Source: Spirochaetaceae bacterium (GTDB taxonomy: Bacteria; Spirochaetota; Spirochaetia; DSM-27196; SLAA01). From it: a stretch of 37,084 nucleotides of DNA. This document shows positions 36,592 through 37,084 of the stretch, in pieces (positions within the stretch are counted from its first letter, which is position 1; the number at the start of each line of letters is the position of its first letter). The position numbers and the translations under genes were made by a program. Below the pieces are notes generated by a model that had not been told where the DNA came from, did not search any database, and worked only from the letters and a program-made list of their open reading frames with translations. The stretch spans positions 1-37,084 of the forward strand of contig REEM01000092.1 of assembly GCA_007695055.1 (NCBI GenBank), read 5' to 3'.

Positions 36592-37084
36592 CTAGTCGTC
36601 CTCCCGGTCAAAGGTGAAGGTGTAGTCCATGCGCGCCTGCGCCCGAATGTATCCACTGAGTATTTTCAGCTCTCCACCGTCGTTGAGTTGGAACTCCGGA
36701 GGCAAAAGGAACTCAAGCTTTGAGTAGAAAGGGTTGGAGTCTATCATCTTGTTGAAGCCGGTTGGAGTTATATCCGCAATGAAGGTGAAAGGGCCCTCCT
36801 GGGGCGGGGTCGGGGTCCGTAGTATCTCTACACCCTCCCCGGCCGCCGATCCCACCGCGCTGATCAAACGGACAATGGGGGTAAGACCAACGGTGTTGTT
36901 AATCTCCATGACTATCTCAGCATTACTCCCGCGCAGACTGTCTATGAAGTCGTTCAGGTCTTTGTCCGGATCATCTGGGTCACGTCCAAAGATATCGTCG
37001 TCGAAAACGAAGTCCTCGTCGTCTTCGTCGTCGCCAAGAAGGAGAGCAACGTCAGCGTTGGGGTCGGACAGCTCGAAGGCGAAC
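36592..37084 (-). CDS. Hypothetical protein, C-terminal part, truncated by window edge
   Basis: Frame open to 37084; Asp-rich 'LLGDDEDDEDFVFDDDIFGRDPDDPDKDLNDF'; ends at 36592 just before the neighbouring gene. Confidence 0.6.
   Translation of the reverse strand, partial: FAFELSDPNADVALLLGDDEDDEDFVFDDDIFGRDPDDPDKDLNDFIDSLRGSNAEIVMEINNTVGLTPIVRLISAVGSAAGEGVEILRTPTPPQEGPFTFIADITPTGFNKMIDSNPFYSKLEFLLPPEFQLNDGGELKILSGYIRAQARMDYTFTFDREDD

Overview
The window looks like a spirochaete-type bacterial chromosome. The taxon is only a guess from gene style. The left ~8 kb carries housekeeping and signalling genes: an Hpt/REC/GGDEF diguanylate cyclase, a DtxR-family regulator overlapping pyrK-pyrD, queG, nth and a soluble chemoreceptor. 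Next come tRNA-Pro(TGG) and tRNA-Arg(TCT). The tRNA-Arg 3' end is re-duplicated in a 158-bp tandem repeat. A NitT/TauT-type ABC transporter, an eutH interrupted by an in-frame amber codon, and an enoyl-CoA hydratase-like gene follow. The centre of interest is a ~20.8-kb minus-strand block (about 34572 down to 13785). It joins a nearly complete ethanolamine-utilisation bacterial microcompartment (BMC) set to a 5-deoxyribose/5-methylthioribose module. The BMC part has EutA, B, C, L, E and J, a EutQ-cupin/EutT fusion, four BMC-P, two BMC-H and one BMC-T. The sugar part has a class II aldolase with an encapsulation-peptide-like tail, MtnK, a DeoR regulator, MtnA and an RbsABC-type importer. I infer a dual-input metabolosome in which ethanolamine (via EutBC) and 5-deoxyribose (via MtnK-MtnA-aldolase, the 'DHAP shunt' logic) both yield acetaldehyde inside one shell for a shared EutE. 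Other notable points are a BMC-H gene with two well-placed Shine-Dalgarno/start pairs, a EutQ whose halves appear separated with the cupin inserted into EutT, a solute-binding protein without a signal peptide, and inverted repeats at the putative promoters. Family calls were made by eye and memory; no database search was run.
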